Assembly: GCA_958450365.1 (NCBI GenBank)
Contig: CAUEEP010000867.1
Span: 1-64,000 of the forward strand
DNA length: 64,000 nt
Origin: Mesorhabditis belari
Lineage: Eukaryota; Nematoda; Chromadorea; Rhabditida; Rhabditidae
Reading direction: 5' to 3'
Shown: in pieces, positions 1-10,289 of the stretch
Layout: each line of letters begins with the position of its first letter
Numbering within the stretch: the first letter of the stretch is position 1
Program-made: the position numbers and the translations under genes
The notes under the pieces: model-generated
What the model was told of the DNA's origin: nothing
What the model saw: the letters and a program-made list of their open reading frames with translations, nothing else
Databases searched by the model: none

Positions 1-190
1 AACAAGAACAATAAGAACAACAAGAACAACAACAACAACAAGAACAAGAACAACAAGAACAACAAGAACAACAAGAACAACAAGAACAACAAGAACAACA
101 AGAACAACAAGAACAACAAGAACAACAAGAACAACAAGAACAACAAGAACAACAAGAACAACAAGAACAACCAGAACAACCAGAACACTA
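1..190. repeat. AACAACAAG-type tandem array
   Basis: A 9 bp purine/adenine-rich unit (aacaacaag) repeats with few changes from the left edge to about 190. The array is cut by the window edge. No coding sense is apparent. Confidence 0.9.
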
Positions 191-235
191 GATAGTTAAT
201 GAAAAGTCAAGACTTAACTGTTTCCTATAGCCTGA

Positions 236-292
236 TTACTTATAAAGATTACTTATAAAGATTACTTATAAAGATTACTTATAAAGATTACT
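236..292. repeat. 12 bp tandem array (ttacttataaag)
   Basis: Four to five copies of ttacttataaag followed by a decayed copy. It precedes a candidate exon. Confidence 0.85.
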
Positions 293-361
293 ATAAAGCT
301 TACTATAAAATTTTTAAAGTCAAATTTTTAATCAATTTAAGGGCACCCTTCTCTTCCAACA

Positions 362-557
362 CCTCTTCCAACCACCATGTTTTGGCACAATTTCCTCTTC
401 TTTATGTTATTCTCTTCGCTTTGCGACCGTATTCTCAGTCTTCTCATTGCCGCTTTTCAACCTCACATTGGCCCTTTTTCGTGTTATTTCTTTTTTCGGT
501 GGTAAAAGTTTCAAACGACGAGAAGCGATGATTCGAAGACTGATTACTGCTTTTACG
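362..557 (+). CDS. Candidate exon, membrane-segment type
   Basis: An open frame runs to a strong donor (ACG|gtgagt at 557/558). It contains a hydrophobic stretch (TVFSVFSLPLFNLTLALF) followed by a basic segment (FKRREAMIRRLITAF), the usual pattern of a transmembrane helix and a cytoplasmic loop. The acceptor and 5' limit are not clear. A second open frame begins at the ATG at 378 (MFWHNFLFFMLF), so the frame is not settled. It could be an upstream exon of the receptor gene at 1554-4509, but the phase link could not be shown. Confidence 0.3.
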
Positions 558-561
558 GTGA

Positions 562-873
562 GTGGAAAAGGAAGAGAAAGGGGAAGAGAAAGGGGAAGAG
601 AAAGGGGAAGAGAAAGGGGAAGAGAAAGGGGAAGAGAAAGGGGAAGAGAAAGGGGAAGAGAAAGGGGAAGAAGAAGGGGAAGAGAAAGGGGAAGAGAAAG
701 GGGAAGAGAAAGGGGAAGAGAAAGGGGAAGAAGAAGGGGAAGAGAAAGGGGAAGAGAAAGGGGAAGAGAAAGGGGAAGAGAAAGGGGAAAGAAGAAGAAG
801 AGGGGGAGAAAGGGAAGAGAAAGGGGAGAGAGAAAGGGGAAGAGAAAGGGGAAGAGAAAGGGGAAAAAAAGAT
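562..873. repeat. 12 bp purine array (aaaggggaagag)
   Basis: About 25 units of a 12 bp G/A-only unit, starting five bases after a probable splice donor at 558. The strand asymmetry is complete. Open frames read through it in several frames, and these are repeat artefacts. Confidence 0.95.
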
Positions 874-1343
874 TGGCGATCTCATTAGAAAGAACGGGTA
901 ATTGGGGTTGAGCAAAAAAAATGGGAAAACCTTACGAAAAAAGACCCACTCGTTTGTTGTGATACAGATAGAATGCTCAAAAATCACAGAAATCGACCAA
1001 AAGCAAGGATAAAGGTTAGATGACGAGTCTACGCAATATGATGAACACTTAGAAATAGGGTTCTATTAGGCGTTCTATCAGTCAAGACTATCCTGGAACG
1101 CAGTGGACTCAAAATTGGGTAAATGAACCGGCTTGATTCATGATTGAATAGAGAGGAAAGTTTGCAAGATCGCTGTGTCATCACAGGATTTTTAGAGGTG
1201 TCTTTTAGAGATCATTCAGAAAAACGATAGTGATTATGGCTGAAGAGATTATTTTATATAGAATTTGATTATTTATAGCTAATGGGATGGATAAAGGATT
1301 GTTATAAGGAAATATTTTTTACAATTATATGAACAGATTTCAA

Positions 1344-1421
1344 AGAGGCTGTTAGACTTCAAAGAGGCTGTTAGACTTCAAAGAGGCTGTTAGACTTCAA
1401 AGAGGCTGTTAGACTTCAAAG
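1344..1421. repeat. 19 bp tandem array (four copies)
   Basis: Four near-identical copies of a 19 bp unit beginning acttcaaagaggctgttag. Confidence 0.9.
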
Positions 1422-1553
1422 ACAACAATCTTCTTTGTTGACCATAAGATTCTTATGGTCAACAAACAGAAACAAATACTTTACATCTACCAGAAAGTCT
1501 TTTATAAAGTATAAACACAGGTTCACCTTCAGATAACCTTCAGAGACCTTCAG

Positions 1554-4509
1554 ATAACTGGAACTATTGTGGAATTCTGGTGGAAAGTGAATGACGTCAT
1601 TCTACCAACTGGATATGTCGCTTATTGTACCGTGAATTCACAGAGTTTTGCTCAAAAAGCGAGCGTTGAGAACATTTTCACTGGATCTTTCGAGTTTATC
1701 ACAATCCTCACCGCTTTTTTGCTGATGAGGCTATACAAACGGGAGAATAGGTATGAATCTAAAGAATCTATGGACTTAATTCATAGAATACTTGTCATGC
1801 TAAATATTAAACGCTTACTGAAGAGGTCGAGTCGGTTATACTGCTATTAGTGCCTGTGCGAATGCCAATCTAGCATCCTTATGCTCCATCTAGCACCTCC
1901 TGCTCCATCTAGCACCTCCTGCTCCATCTAACATCCTCCTGCTCCATCTAACATCCTCCTGCTCCATCTAGCATCCTCATGCTCCATCTAGCATCCTCAT
2001 GCTCCATCTAGCACCTCCTGCTCCCTCTAGCACCTCCTGCTCCATCTAGCATCCTCCTGCTCCATCTAGCATCCTCCTGCTCCATCTAGCATCCTCCTGC
2101 TCCATCTAGCATCCTCCTGCTCCATCTAGCATCCTCCTGCTCCATCTAGCATTCTCATGCTCCATCTAGCATCCTTATGCTCCATCTAGCATCCTCCTGC
2201 TCCATCTAGCATCCTTATGCTCCATCTAGCATCCTTATGCTGATGCTGCTTACTTCATCAACTTTTCCTCTGTGATTTTCGAACAAAAAGAAAAAAAAGA
2301 CCTAATTCCATCCCCTTTTGCACTTCCGGTGATGACCAGGAAAAGCATCGACCGTTTGTCGCAGGTAGTCGTCATCAAGATCATCCCAAGCTTTGACAAG
2401 AGCTGCCTGAATGTTAATGATGACTGACTGACTGCCTGAGGATGAGGAGGATGAGGAGGCTGAGGAGGATGAGGAGGCTGAGGAGGATGAGGAGGCTGAG
2501 GAGGCTGAGGAGGCTGAGGAGGATGAGGAGTAAAATCTAAAAAGTCCAAATTAAATAGTCTTTTCATAGAGAAGACCATTAATAACAAAGACAATGACAA
2601 AATAAAAGAAACAAAAGAAATCAAATAGGAAGTGGAATAGGGCCCAGACAGTAAGAGGTCAATAATTGTAGACTGTAGACTAACTGCAGTAATAATAGTT
2701 TAGCCATTAAACAAAATGGTTAATGAGCTGCTCTTTCACATTGTTCACAACAGAGAAGAGCTTCAGATTGAGAAGATCCTATAATGTATCCGTGAATTTG
2801 ACAAGACGACAGCTTTACCTCTCTATGCAACTCTTTCTTCCTTACAGGTAAAGAAAAAAAGAATATGGTATTTTCTAGAAACAGTTGATGGGTTTGTTTA
2901 GTGTCTTTCATGCTTTCTGTTTTGTCGCCTTTTCCTCTGTCTCAATGGGCTATCGAGCAATTTTCGTCAATCTTCCAGAACCCTACTACTCCGCTGGATC
3001 TGGGTATACTTTTGTAAGTTTTACAAGCATCGCTTGGTTCATTTCTGATAGAAAAAAAGTATTTCTTGATGTTTCTAACAGTTTGGAAGAGTTTGAAGCA
3101 GTTTGAAACAGTTTGAAACAGTTTACAACAGTTTACAACTGGTTTACAACTGGTTTACAACAGTTTACAACAGTTTACAACTGGATTACAACAGATTACA
3201 ACAGATTACAACTGGTTTACAACTGGTTTACAACAGTTTACAACAGTTTACAACTGGTTTACAACTGGTTTACAACAGTTTACAACAGTTTACAACTGGA
3301 TTACAACAGATTACAACAGATTACAACTGGTTTACAACTGGTTTACAACAGTTTACAACAGTTTACAACTGGATTACAACAGATTACAACAGATTACAAC
3401 TGGTTTACAACTGGTTTACAACATTTACAACAGTTTACAACTGGTTTACAACTGGTTTACAACAGTTTACAACGAGTTTACAACTGGATTACAACAGATT
3501 ACAACAGATTACAACTGGTTTACAACTGGTTTACAACAGTTTACAACAGTTTACAACTGGATTACAACAGATTACAACAGATTACAACTGGTTTACAACT
3601 GGTTTACAACAGTTTACAACAGTTTACAACTGGTTTACAACTGGTTTACAACAGTTTACAACAGTTTACAACTGGATTACAACAGATTACAACAGATTAC
3701 AACTGGTTTACAACTGGTTTACAACAGTTTACAACAGTTTACAACTGGATTACAACAGATTACAACAGATTACAACTGGTTTACAACTGGTTTACAACAG
3801 TTTACAACAGTTTACAACAGTTTACAACAGTTTACAACAGTTTACAACAGTTTACAACAGTTTACAACTGGATTACAACAGATTACAAATGGTTTACAAC
3901 AGTTTACAACAGTTTACAACTGGTTTACAACTGGTTTACAACAGTTTACAACAGTTTACAACTGGTTTACAACAGTTTAAACAAGTTTAAACCAGTTTAA
4001 ACCAGTTTAAACCAGTTTAAACCAGTTTAAACCAATTTAAACCAGTTTAAACCAATTTAAACCAGTTTAAACCAGTTTAAACCAGTTTAAACCAGTTTAA
4101 ACCAGTCTAAAACCAGTTTAAACCAATTTAAACCAGTTTAAACCAGTCTAAAACCAGTTTAAACCAATTTAAACCAATTTAAACCAGTTTAAACCAGTCT
4201 AAATCCAATTTAAACCAGTTTACACCAGTTTACACCAGCTTAGACCAGTTTAGACCAGTTTAGACCAGTTTTAGAACCAAAACTATTATCAGATTCATTC
4301 CAGATTCATTCCAGATCCCTATGTACTTCACAGTGATTTCCCCTTGGATGATCTATTGGATTGTTGGGAAAAGTGAGAGGAGTCGAATTGATAACACGAA
4401 AAATTTGCTTAATCTTGAGAATCAGGCGAAAAATCTCTATTTCGAGAATTATCGATCTCAATGGGAAGATGAAAGGATACCCGAATCAACCAAAAACAGG
4501 TTAAAATAA
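1554..4509 (+). CDS. 7TM chemoreceptor, C-terminal half (SRA/SRAB/SRE-like)
   Basis: Four exons join in phase: 1554-1750, 2728-2847, 2902-3013 and 4315-4509 (TAA). Exon 1 has a Cys-containing loop (YCTVNSQ) and a hydrophobic helix (FEFITILTAFLLMRLY). Exon 2 is a basic third intracellular loop (EKSFRLRRSYNVSVNL), which resembles the loop of the nematode SRA/SRAB/SRE receptors between helices 5 and 6. Exon 3 is a helix (VFHAFCFVAFSSVSM). Exon 4 gives helix 7 (YFTVISPWMIYWIVG) and a charged tail. All junctions keep phase and use GT/AG. Exons for helices 1-4 were not found upstream, so the gene is incomplete here or decayed. The family assignment rests on loop pattern only. The introns are filled by arrays at 1865-2240 and 3091-4290. 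Confidence 0.65.
1865..2240. repeat. 20 bp tandem array (ctccatctagcatcctcctg)
   Basis: About 18-19 copies of a 20 bp unit with a few variants (cttatg, cctcctg). It lies in the first intron of the receptor gene at 1554-4509. Confidence 0.95.
2445..2531. repeat. Short array of gaggaggctgaggaggat type
   Basis: Six-base GAGGAX units alternate GAGGAT and GAGGCT. On the minus strand it reads as Pro/His repeats, which is not considered coding. Confidence 0.85.
3091..4290. repeat. 11 bp tandem array (gtttacaacag / gtttacaactg)
   Basis: A 1.2 kb array in the last intron of the receptor gene. Units alternate gtttacaacag, gtttacaactg and gattacaacag in higher-order blocks of about 120-180 bp. From about 3975 it changes to a related 11-12 bp unit, accagtttaaa. 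Because 11 is not a multiple of three, it stays open in more than one frame (YNSLQ-type repeats). It is non-coding. Confidence 0.97.
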
Positions 4510-4796
4510 CCAACAACAGGCTAGGAATTCCTATTATTTTAGATCAATATTTCCCTTCTATATCTGGGATTTGTTAAAGTTCAAAAAGAGTTTTTTAAAT
4601 CTGTGGAAAACACGAAGAATCACCGCACACTCAGCCTCCAGTAAATAGGCAGATCATAGATCAGGATTCATAGATCAGATCATGTGATTCACCGCTTCAC
4701 GAACTGCAAACTTTGATTATTCTGTGATATTAGTTATTAATGATATTGAAAATATTTTATGGTTAAAATATCTTGATAAATCTTGGAGTTTCTTAG

Positions 4797-5400
4797 CTTT
4801 GTGATGGCTTTGTGATGGCTTTGTGATGGCTTTGTGATGGCTTTGTGATGGCTTTGTTCATGGCTTTGTGATGGCTTTGTGATGGCTTTGTGATGGCTTT
4901 GTCCTTAGCTTTGTGATGGTTTTGTGATGGCTTTGTGATGGCTTTGTGATGGCTTTGTGATGGCTTTGTGATGGCTTTGTGATGGCTTTGTTCATGGCTT
5001 TGTGATGGCTTTGTTCATGGCTTTGTGATGGCTTTGTGATGGCTTTGTGATGGCTTTGTCCTTAGCTTTGTGATGGTTTTGTGATAGCTTTGTGATGGCT
5101 TTGTGATGGCTTTGTGATGGCTTTGTGATGGCTTTGTGATGGCTTTGTTCATGGCTTTGTGATGGCTTTGTTCTTAGCTTTGTTCTTAGCTTTGTGATGG
5201 CTTTGTGATGGCTTTGTGATGGCTTTGTGATGGCTTTGTGATGGCTTTGTTCATGGCTTTGTGATGGCTTTGTTCTTAGCTTTGTTCTTAGCTTTGTGAT
5301 GGCTTTGTGATGGCTTTGTGATGGCTTTGTGATGGCTTTGTTCATGGCTTTGTGATGGCTTTGTTCTTAGCTTTGTTCATGGCTTTGTTCTTGGCTTTGA
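4797..5400. repeat. 11 bp tandem array (gctttgtgatg)
   Basis: Roughly 55 units of gctttgtgatg. The variants ttcat and ttcttag are organised in longer blocks of about 110-180 bp, so the array grew by block duplication. Confidence 0.95.
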
Positions 5401-5765
5401 GGCCCGTCTTGTAAGATGTCCAAATTTAATTTTTGGAAATGCTTTCGTGTCCAGTGCCAAATTACAGCTTTCGAGCAAATTACAGCGAAAATCGAGCTAG
5501 TTAACACTAATAGACAACGCCACTGCATCTATAATTAGTAGTAGTACGGACTTTCGGATGGTAGCATACGTACTTACATGTATTACTACGACGCCTCGGA
5601 TAGGCATTACACATAACTAATCTACTTTTGCTCAATATAACTTTATATGTTACTTTTGGCTGAATTACGTACCAGATGAGTTCGATTGTAGAACACTTAA
5701 CGCGCTATTTGATAAACTTAAAAGTTTGTGCTACGCTAACTCTCTAATCCTGATACCAGAACTAT
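5400..5765. other. Unique AT-rich stretch, no gene seen
   Basis: Unique sequence between two arrays. No exon with credible splice sites was found on either strand. Confidence 0.5.
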
Positions 5766-5767
5766 TA

Positions 5768-6090
5768 GATTTGAATAATCAAGTCTAGAAACAGTTCTAT
5801 CTGTTCTATCAAGTTCTATCAAGCCTAGAAACAGTTCTGTCTGTTCTATCAAGCCTAGAGACAGTTCTATCTGTTCTATCAAGCCTAGAAACAGTTCTGT
5901 CTTTTCTATCAAGCCTAGAAACAGTTCTATCTGATCTATCAAGCCTAGAATCAGTTCTATCTGTTCTAACAAGCCTAGAAACAGTTCTGTCTTTTCTATC
6001 AAGCCTAGAATCAGTTCTATCTGTTCTAACAAGCCTAGAAACAGTTCTATCTGTTCTATCCAGTTCTATCGAGCTTAGAAACAGTTCTAT
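5768..6090. repeat. 30 bp tandem array (tctatcaagcctagaaacag...)
   Basis: About ten copies of a roughly 30 bp unit with a two-type variant pattern (ctgtct versus ctatct). On the minus strand it gives an artefactual Leu/Glu repeat reading. Confidence 0.92.
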
Positions 6091-6369
6091 CTCCTATCTG
6101 CAAAATATTCCAGAAAATATCCTGTTCAGCTACGGATAGAAAACAAAAATTTCTACTTTAATGATTCTACCTGTTATATTTGCATAACCATTGCTAGCAT
6201 TCTCGCAGTCATTCATCTTTTAAGCAGGGAATTAAGTGTTGCCATATCAAGAGCCATTTTTTGAAGCCATTTTTTGAGAAACTTTCTTTACAATTGCTTG
6301 TTTTTCATTTGCAAATTTCCAAGGTAATAAAAGTTTTGTTTATTCCTTTTTAGTCAAAGTTATTGGGGG

Positions 6370-6455
6370 TATTGTTGGTGAAGAGAATGATAAAGGAAAT
6401 GATAAAGGAAATGATAAAGGAAATGATTAAGAAAATGATAAAGAAAATGATTAAG
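6370..6455. repeat. Short array of aatgataaagga type
   Basis: Seven to eight 11-12 bp units of aatgataaagga and its variants. Confidence 0.8.
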
Positions 6456-6638
6456 AAAAGAGCTCTCTAAGAAAAGAGCATTTTGCTCTCTCTCTTTTTC
6501 ACAATAACTTTTATCGAGTGAAAGGGACTTATCAGTGAAGTTGTTTATTTGAAAAATTGAAAGCAAAACTCAGATTGAAAAGGAAAGGAAAGGTTATTTA
6601 TCGATAGAAAAGAGTTTGTTTATTTATAGGAAAGAGAT

Positions 6639-7074
6639 TACCGTAAATACGGCAATAGTAGCCCACCCCCATAATGACGGTGCGGAGTGTTGAGTAGTCT
6701 AGCTTTGAACGCGTTTTTCTCGACACTGGTTTATGCTACAATGTTCGTTTTGGTTTCAAAAAATAGCTCTGAATTTCAGCTGTTTTTTGATACCAAAAAG
6801 GTATTTTTTGGAAGTACGGGTACTTTGAAAAAAGTGAAAAAAGGTGCGGAGTGTTATGTAGTCTAGGTTTGAACGGCGTTTTCTCTACACTGGTTTATGC
6901 TACAATGTTCATTTTGGTTTCAAAAAATAGCCCTGAATTTCAGCTATTTTTGGTACCAGCTCATTTTGGAAGTATGGGCGCTTTGAAAAATACTAAAAAC
7001 TAAAAAATACTAAAAACCTTTTGCGACTACACGACTGTACGAGGGGGTGGGGTACTATTACAGTATTTACGGTA
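6639..7074. mobile_element. Non-autonomous DNA element with ~32 bp terminal inverted repeats
   Basis: The left end taccgtaaatac...caatagtagcccaccccc is the reverse complement, with a few changes, of the right end gagggggtggggtactatt...gtatttacggta. TA is present at both edges. Inside is a tandem duplication of about 160 bp beginning ggtgcggagtgttgag and atgtag. No transposase frame is present. A miniature inverted-repeat element is the best description. The superfamily is not determined. Confidence 0.75.
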
Positions 7075-7175
7075 TTTATCTATAGAAAACAATTTAAATC
7101 AAAACTCAATAACATAAAATGCATGCATTCAAGTAATGGAGATGAATTCGTGAAAAGAAAAGCAATGCTGACAAC

Positions 7176-8372
7176 CAGCCGATCTCGACTGTGATGATGA
7201 CCATTGTCTCGAAGTAGATCTTGTTGACGATATGGTAAAAGAGGTGGAGAAAGTCCAGGAGAATAGCGATTAGCTAAAGTGAACTCAAATTATTGTAAAT
7301 GAACTCAAACTATCGTAAATGCTGTATTAGAGCGACCGGCCGCTCTATTTTTCAATACCTTCTTGAAGAGTAGCTCTTTCCAATACGGTTCCAATACGGT
7401 TCTTTTCAGATCCAATACGATTCCAATACGGTTATTTTTAGATCCAATACGATTCCAATACCGTTCTTTTCAGATCCAATACGATTCCAATACGGTTCTT
7501 TTTAGATCCAATACGGTTCCAATACGGTTCTTTTCAGATCCAATGCGGTTCCAATACGGTTCTTTTCAGATCCAATACGATTCCAATACGGTTATTTTTA
7601 GATCCAATACGGTTCCGATACGGTTCCAATACGATTCTTTTTAGATCCAATACGGTTCCAATACGGTTCCGAGTCCAATACGGTTCCAATACGGTTTCTA
7701 TTTTAGGGAATTCTTCTATTTTTCGTAGTCTCTAATTTGAAAGAATCATGTCGGATCATAAAAATATTATTTCTGTTAAAGAAAAGTTCTCTTAAAATGA
7801 TGATAACATGATTGAATATTAACAAAAATAGAATTAATAACAATTATGAAAGTTAACAATTAGCCTGCAAGATCAAGAGGAACATCAACATCGAAAAGAT
7901 TCAAATCATCGCTTGTATCATCGATTTCTTCAACGTATCATCGATTTCTTCAATTTTATAGAAGTTTGTGTTCAATTCTCCCAAAATATCAGCCATTTCT
8001 ACATCCAGAAAACATTCTTCAACTTTTGTATAGACGTTGTTAAACTATTAGGTTGTTAAACAAATTTCCCGATTACTTGCAGAAAAATTCAATTCTTATT
8101 CGCAAATAATCAACAACAACAACAAGATTCACTATTTCAAAGTATAGTCCATCATTCTCTACAACCTTCTGCCATCAATTAGCAAGGTTTTGGATCTGCT
8201 CGAAGTATCAAGCCGTTCAAAGCATCCAAAGCTGCTTGCAGGTCACTTTTCTTGAAAACAGATGGTCCGTAATGCAGCTTTTCTTCAAGATCAAAATCAC
8301 CATCATTGAAGCGTTTGAACCACTCAATCGCAGCCGCAGCCATCAACAGTTCCTTCACCTTAGAAGGAAGAA

Positions 8373-8408
<36 letters not shown>

Positions 8409-8788
8409 AAGAGAAGAAGAGAAGGAGAGAAGAAGAGAAGAAGAAGAAGAAGAAGAAGAAGGGAAGAGGAAGAGAAGAAGAAGAAGAGAGAGGAAGAGAA
8501 GAAGAAGAAGAAGAAGAGGAAGAAGAAGAAGATGATGAAGAAGAAGATGATGAGAAGAAGAAGAGAGGGAAGAAGAAGAAGAGAGGAGGAAGAAGAAGAT
8601 AGATGAAAGAGAGAAGAGAAGAGAAGAGAAGAAGAAGAAGAGGGAGAGAAGAAGATGATGAAGAGAGGAGAGAGGAAGAAGAAGAAGAGAAGAGGAAGAG
8701 AAGAAGAAGAAGAGGGAAGAAGAAGAGGGGAAGAAAGGAGAAGAAGATGATGAAGAAGAAGATGATGAGAGAAGGAAGAAGAGGGGAA

Positions 8789-8823
<35 letters not shown>

Positions 8824-8824
8824 A

Positions 8825-8856
<32 letters not shown>

Positions 8857-9901
8857 AGATGATGAAGAAGAAGAAGAATGATGAAGAAGAAGAAGAAGAA
8901 GAAGAGAGGAGGAGGAAGAGAGGAGGAGAGAGGAGGAGGAAGAGGGAGGAGGAAGAGAGGAGGAAGAAGAAGAAGTAGAGGAAGAAGAGAGGAGGTGATG
9001 ATGAAGAAGAAGAAGATGATGAAGAAGAAGAAGAGAGAAGAAGAGGAAGAAGAAGGAGGGAAGAAGAAGAGGATGAAGAAGAAGAGGGAAGAAGAAGAAG
9101 AAGAGGAAGAAGAAGAAGATGATGAAGAAGAGGAGGAAGAAGAGAGGAAGAAGAAGAAGAAGAAGAGGAAGAAGAAGGAAGAAGAAGATGATGAAGAAGA
9201 GGGAAGAAGAAGAAGGAAGAAGAAGAAGAGGAAGAAGAAGAAGATGATGAAGAAGAAGAGGAAGAAGAAACATGAAGCAACTAACAATAGAAAGAACAAT
9301 AGAAAGTATTTCTTGTAGAAATAGCCGATTGAACAGCTGATTGTCAAATTTCAGTCAAATTTCAGTCATTTCATTTCATTCAGTCAAATTTCAGCTTAGT
9401 TTTGTTTAGCTTTTGAGTCTGTAAATTTCTGTTCAACATATTAGCTGAACAGAGCTGTAAAAACTCAAAAAAGATCATGAAACTTACCAAAAAGATCATG
9501 AAAGACGTCAAGAGATTGCGTCTTTTGAAGAGAATCGCGTAAATGCCGATTGGATAGAAGATGAGATAGAAGAGAGTGTTTCCGTTGCCAATGAATGAAT
9601 GTAACATGTCGAAGGGAGTATGGATCGAATCGAATATGCTAAAACATTACTTGATTGCTAGATTTGCTAGCTCGCTTTACTAGCTCGCTTTACTAGATTT
9701 GCTAGCTTGCTTTACTAGATTTGCTAGCTAGCTTTACTAGCTCGCTTTACTAGATTTGCTAGCTAGCTTTACTAGCCTTGCTAGCTCGCTTTACTAGATT
9801 TCCTTTCAATCCTCTTACCTTCCAATTTGCTTTAGATTATAGATGAACCAAAAGGTTAAATCAACCAAGATGAATAGGGTTAGAAAGACGATGAAGAATG
9901 C
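7176..9901 (-). CDS. Polytopic membrane protein fragment, three in-phase exons
   Basis: On the minus strand three exons join in phase: 9819-9901 (AFFIVFLTLFILVDLTFWF...), 9488-9638 (...LFYLIFYPIGIYAILFKRRN) and 7176-7273 (LIAILLDFLHLFYHIVNKIY...). All have TTTCAG- or TTTAG-like acceptors and GT donors. The conceptual product has four hydrophobic segments separated by short polar loops, with a basic KRR turn after the second. The family is not recognised. A chemoreceptor N-terminal half is possible because of the IYAILFKRR turn. The first and last exons are missing. The first two exons are duplicated in inverted orientation at 36552-36836. The 2.2 kb intron holds a mariner relic and a large AAG array. 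Confidence 0.55.
7376..7700. repeat. Array of ccaatacggtt units
   Basis: Nested 11-12 bp units (ccaatacggttc, ccaatacgattc) are grouped with cttttcagatc into a longer unit of about 33 bp. Confidence 0.9.
7705..8045. other. AT-rich stretch, no gene seen
   Basis: Low-complexity AT-rich sequence with a short duplication (catcgatttcttcaa) near 7920-7960. No supportable exon was found. Confidence 0.5.
8048..8365 (-). pseudogene. Mariner transposase fragment (N-terminal region)
   Basis: On the minus strand the frame reads IEWFKRFNDGDFDLEEK followed by GPSVFKKSDLQAAL. This is the mariner segment just after the first helix-turn-helix, normally of the form QRWFxRFxxGDFxLEDxxRxGRPS. A mariner-like end (ttaggttgttaaac) lies at 8048. 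The other side runs straight into the AAG array at 8366, so the element is broken by it. The catalytic region is absent. Confidence 0.7.
8366..9275. repeat. 0.9 kb polypurine AAG/AGG/GATGATG array
   Basis: Almost pure purine on the plus strand (agaagaagaagagg with gatgatg interruptions every 60-120 bp). It reads as Lys/Arg/Glu or Ser/Phe/Leu in all frames and is not coding. It abuts the mariner fragment at 8365. Confidence 0.97.
9656..9800. repeat. Array of tagctcgctttactagattt type
   Basis: About seven units of roughly 20-22 bp with an internal gctagc. The inverted copy at 36655-36730 has fewer units. Confidence 0.9.
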
Positions 9902-10125
9902 CTGTAAAGATCAGAAATTATTAAGATAATTAACTAAGATAATTAATTAAGATAAAAAGGTTTATTGACTGGATTTATTAGACTGGTCCATAGGTCTTGG
10001 TAACACTTTGTTCTTTCGAAATAAATGTTTATGCGCTTGACGTTCCCTGTTCTGTTTTCATCCAAAAAGTCGGCTTATCAGTTCCCTTTCAAAACATTTC
10101 ATACGCAGACTATAATGCTTCAATG

Positions 10126-10222
10126 TCCCAATGCCCCAATGTTCCAATCCTTCAATGCTTCAATACTCCAATGCTCCAATGCTCCAATGCTCCAATACTC
10201 CAATGTTCCAATGCTTCAATGC
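10126..10222. repeat. 8-9 bp array (caatgctc)
   Basis: About twelve units of caatgctc, caatgttc and caatactc. The reverse-complement version lies at 36205-36320 in the duplicated segment. Confidence 0.88.
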
Positions 10223-10289
10223 TACCCCAGATCTTCCCCAAGACATCTGAGACACGTTGTGTTGTATCAGTTCAAACGATCTTCTTTCC

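Noticed and set aside
2250..2624. Minus-strand frame with a Pro/His repeat after a hydrophobic start
   Set aside because: The repeat is a gaggag microsatellite, and the region is an intron of the receptor gene on the other strand.
3103..4000. Two overlapping 295-codon open frames of YNSLQ/FTTGL repeats
   Set aside because: Both are readings of the same 11 bp array in different frames; no splice or start context and flanking exons belong to another frame.
6180..6232. Possible first exon on the minus strand (MNDCENASNGYANIT)
   Set aside because: The start, sequons and donor are plausible, but joining it to the exon at 7176-7273 creates a stop and no downstream exon was found.
8179..9347. Several long Ser/Leu/Phe and Lys/Glu/Arg open frames on both strands
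   Set aside because: Products of the polypurine AAG array. Only the terminal mariner piece (IEWFKRF...) is a real protein pattern.
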